Shown: positions 20,086 through 21,962 of the stretch, piece after piece
How the letters are laid out: each line of letters opens with the position of its first letter
Numbering within the stretch: the stretch's first letter is position 1
Virus record (IMG/VR): IMGVR_UViG_3300024520_003101
Coordinates: 1 to 21,962 of that record
Strand: one strand, 5' to 3'
Source of the DNA: a virus
DNA length: 21,962 nucleotides
Program-made: the position numbers and the translations under genes
Notes under the pieces: model-generated
Told to the model about the DNA's origin: nothing
The model's input: the letters and a program-made list of their open reading frames with translations, nothing else
Database searches by the model: none

Positions 20086-21962
20086 CTAATTTGATCTTCT
20101 TGTGTCTACTTTAGTAGAAATACACTTTCGCATACTATCTCCATAACCACTCGCAACTTTTTGACTTGTACCGGCAGTTCTCCAAGTATCTGTACATATT
20201 GAATTTACTCCATCGTCACTATTCATAATTATAGCACCAGACTTTGAATCAATTTTACACGTTTGTCTTAAATGTTTTTTAAGTCCTTCTTTACCATCGA
20301 TAGTTGTTACATCACCCTTGTATCCGGTGTTGGATGCTAAGCAACCTCTTATGTCTTGTGGTTGAGCTCCTCGAATACCCATTTGTACAATCATTTTTCC
20401 ATCTCCACCATCAATGTAGGAATCGAAATGCATTGCGTCCATAACAGTACTAATATAACCTGAAACGTTTGGTCCATTTATTCCATCTTTCGGGAATCCT
20501 AAAACTTTGTCAGCATTTCTAATAGAATTAACTACTTTATCGTGAGAAGAATTAACTGCTGTTTTTTCGTTGTGTTTAATATCAACACATTTTTTAACAC
20601 TATGATCATCAAAATTTATATCAGGATATTTAGTTCTTAGTTTTTTAGACGTAGATATTTCTCCTACTTTTGTCATGATTTTTCCATACGGTTCAAAAGC
20701 AGGCTTCTTATTGGAATCCAATAATAGTTGAGAGTGTTCCTGCATTAATTTTACTTTTTCCTGTGTTGACAGTAACGTTATATCTTTCCCTTGTGATTTT
20801 AAATAATTATTATAACCTGTATTGTTTTCTAGTTGATTCATATACTTAGACATTTCCGGTATATTAAGTATGGATATCATAGTATCGTCTATGTTTACTA
20901 AATTTGAACTTTGTACAGATTGTTGTTTTACATCTGATACTGTTTCGATAGCTGTGTCCAATGCCTTAGTAATTGTTGCCGCTGCCTCTTTTCCATATTG
21001 TTCTTTAATTACACCGAAACGAGATTTCGGTGTTGTATTATTATGTGGATCTTTTAAATTATCGTCTTTTTTATTTGATACAGATACTGTTGTTGTTCGT
21101 CCTCTGTCATCAACTCCAATTACAAAAGTGTCATGATATTTTCTAAATTTCTTAAATGATTTTAATTCAGATTGATAATGTGTTATGTCGTCTTGATTTT
21201 TGTCTTTAGTCGCGTTTGCTAAAAGATTTGTAAGTTTACTCTGTACTTCATTATCAATATCTTTTTCCGATTGTAGTGTTGTGTGTGGTTTACTAGTATC
21301 AAGATTTGTGTCTTCAGCTAGAATTTTACGTGTTGATAATGTTCCATCGTACGCTACTCTAGCCCATTCTAAATATGGTTCGTCTTTTCCGTCAAATCCC
21401 TTTTTACCTTTTAGATAAAATACTGAGTTTGGTATGTTTTTTATTCTTTCAAGTTCATTCTGAGCAAATGCTTCTCGTATAGCAATATATTCAGCACCAC
21501 TCGGATCAGTAGGTTCTATTCCAAGAGATCTCAATGTTACACTTTCAGCCGAAGTTGGAAACTTAGATCGACCTGATCTAGAATTCATTTGTTCCAATAT
21601 TGAATTAATTTGTTCTTTATTGTGTTGTGTAAAAACTTTTACATCTAGTGAATTTAATGCACTACAATATATAGATTCACCCTGTGAAGCTATTGCCCCA
21701 CCAGCTCCTGCGTCACCCATATCTCGTTTCTGTTGAAGTTCTAATTGAGTTGTTTTATATTGTTGTTGTTCTATTTGTGGAGTATTAGAATCTTTTGCTT
21801 TTTTTATCGCCTTTTTTTCGACCGGAAGTAATCCGGCTCCAGATGCCATTGTATTAGGTCGATCACTCTTTTCGTCGTCAGTTTCAGGATTGTACTTCGA
21901 CTTTTCAGAGTCTTCCTTAGATGTGTCGTCATCCTGTCCTTTTTCATCATCATTCTTGTCAG
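20086..21962 (-). CDS. Large unidentified protein, 5' end beyond the window
   Basis: The stop is at 20086. An internal ATG at 21849 gives 587 residues, but the same frame stays open for 37 more codons to the window edge. Those codons encode an acidic, low-complexity stretch (Asp, Glu, Lys, Ser; for example KGQDDDTSKEDSEKSK), and the 21849 ATG has no ribosome site, so the gene probably begins outside and the visible part is C-terminal. After the linker comes SGAGLLPVEKKAIKKAKDS, then a long helical, polar region with QYGKEAAATITKALDTAIE, and a C-terminal third with spaced cysteines (KKCVD, RGCLA, RQTCK, SICTD, RKCIS). No catalytic motif or membrane segment seen. A virion or scaffold-type protein would fit size and composition, but this is a guess. 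Confidence 0.7.
   Translation of the reverse strand, partial: DKNDDEKGQDDDTSKEDSEKSKYNPETDDEKSDRPNTMASGAGLLPVEKKAIKKAKDSNTPQIEQQQYKTTQLELQQKRDMGDAGAGGAIASQGESIYCSALNSLDVKVFTQHNKEQINSILEQMNSRSGRSKFPTSAESVTLRSLGIEPTDPSGAEYIAIREAFAQNELERIKNIPNSVFYLKGKKGFDGKDEPYLEWARVAYDGTLSTRKILAEDTNLDTSKPHTTLQSEKDIDNEVQSKLTNLLANATKDKNQDDITHYQSELKSFKKFRKYHDTFVIGVDDRGRTTTVSVSNKKDDNLKDPHNNTTPKSRFGVIKEQYGKEAAATITKALDTAIETVSDVKQQSVQSSNLVNIDDTMISILNIPEMSKYMNQLENNTGYNNYLKSQGKDITLLSTQEKVKLMQEHSQLLLDSNKKPAFEPYGKIMTKVGEISTSKKLRTKYPDINFDDHSVKKCVDIKHNEKTAVNSSHDKVVNSIRNADKVLGFPKDGINGPNVSGYISTVMDAMHFDSYIDGGDGKMIVQMGIRGAQPQDIRGCLASNTGYKGDVTTIDGKEGLKKHLRQTCKIDSKSGAIIMNSDDGVNSICTDTWRTAGTSQKVASGYGDSMRKCISTKVDTRRSN
21011..21033. 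repeat. Perfect 9-bp hairpin inside the large unknown gene
   Basis: ACACCGAAA (21011-21019) and TTTCGGTGT (21025-21033) are exact inverted repeats with a five-base loop. It lies within the coding sequence for TTPKSRFGV and is not followed by a T-run on the minus strand, so it is not an intrinsic terminator. It may be an mRNA structure or coincidence. Confidence 0.4.

Noticed and set aside
1-21962. tRNA genes, CRISPR arrays, insertion sequences, attachment sites
   Set aside because: No cloverleaf-like segment, regularly spaced repeats, transposase or integrase was seen; gaps between genes are short and explained by promoters and terminators.

Overview
This AT-rich window encodes everything on the minus strand. 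Its core is the replication and recombination module of a T4-superfamily myovirus: single-strand binding protein (gp32), recombinase (UvsX), 5' nuclease (RNase H/FEN), replicative helicase (gp41), family B DNA polymerase (gp43), sliding clamp (gp45) and clamp-loader ATPase (gp44). Nucleotide-metabolism genes (B12-dependent ribonucleotide reductase, dUTPase) and a near-complete 7-deazaguanine set (FolE, QueD, QueE, a YhhQ/VUT-type queuosine-precursor transporter and a DpdA-like TGT-fold transglycosylase) are interleaved with it. The most economical reading is a lytic phage that replaces some of its guanines with a 7-deazaguanine, a modification known to block host restriction enzymes. QueC, which would turn CDG into preQ0, is not in the window.

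Host: the intergenic gaps carry one repeated element, TTTGG-N19-TATATT, found six times with exactly 19 bases between the boxes. It resembles the Bacteroidota housekeeping promoter (-33 TTTG / -7 TAnnTTTG). An Hc1-type histone-like protein and many starts without Shine-Dalgarno sequences also fit a (probably marine) Bacteroidota host. Some genes (HNH nuclease, 132-aa gene, nrdJ, folE, uvsX, Hc1) do have purine-rich ribosome sites, so the host call is an inference.

Layout in the direction of transcription (high to low coordinates): a large unidentified protein running off the right edge (20086-21962) and a 132-aa unknown; gp32 with its own promoter and a perfect cUUCGg terminator hairpin; uvsX, rnh, gp41, nrdJ and Hc1, ending in a second terminator at 12438-12466; a new promoter, then a small membrane protein and dUTPase; a promoter, then methyltransferase-like, HTH protein, queD, 103-aa unknown, queE, 58-aa unknown and 118-aa membrane-anchored coiled coil; a promoter, then a 79-aa membrane protein, folE, an HNH endonuclease, yhhQ and gp43; a promoter, then dpdA, gp45, gp44 and a zinc-ribbon protein; and a last promoter before a gene cut by the left edge.

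The modification genes are wired into the replication transcripts: the transporter abuts the polymerase, and dpdA is the first gene of the clamp/clamp-loader unit. The C-terminal tails of DpdA and of the DNA polymerase share an I-x-x-F-F-x-F pattern. In the polymerase family this tail docks on the sliding clamp, so DpdA may be tethered to the same clamp. That is the main new hypothesis from this window.
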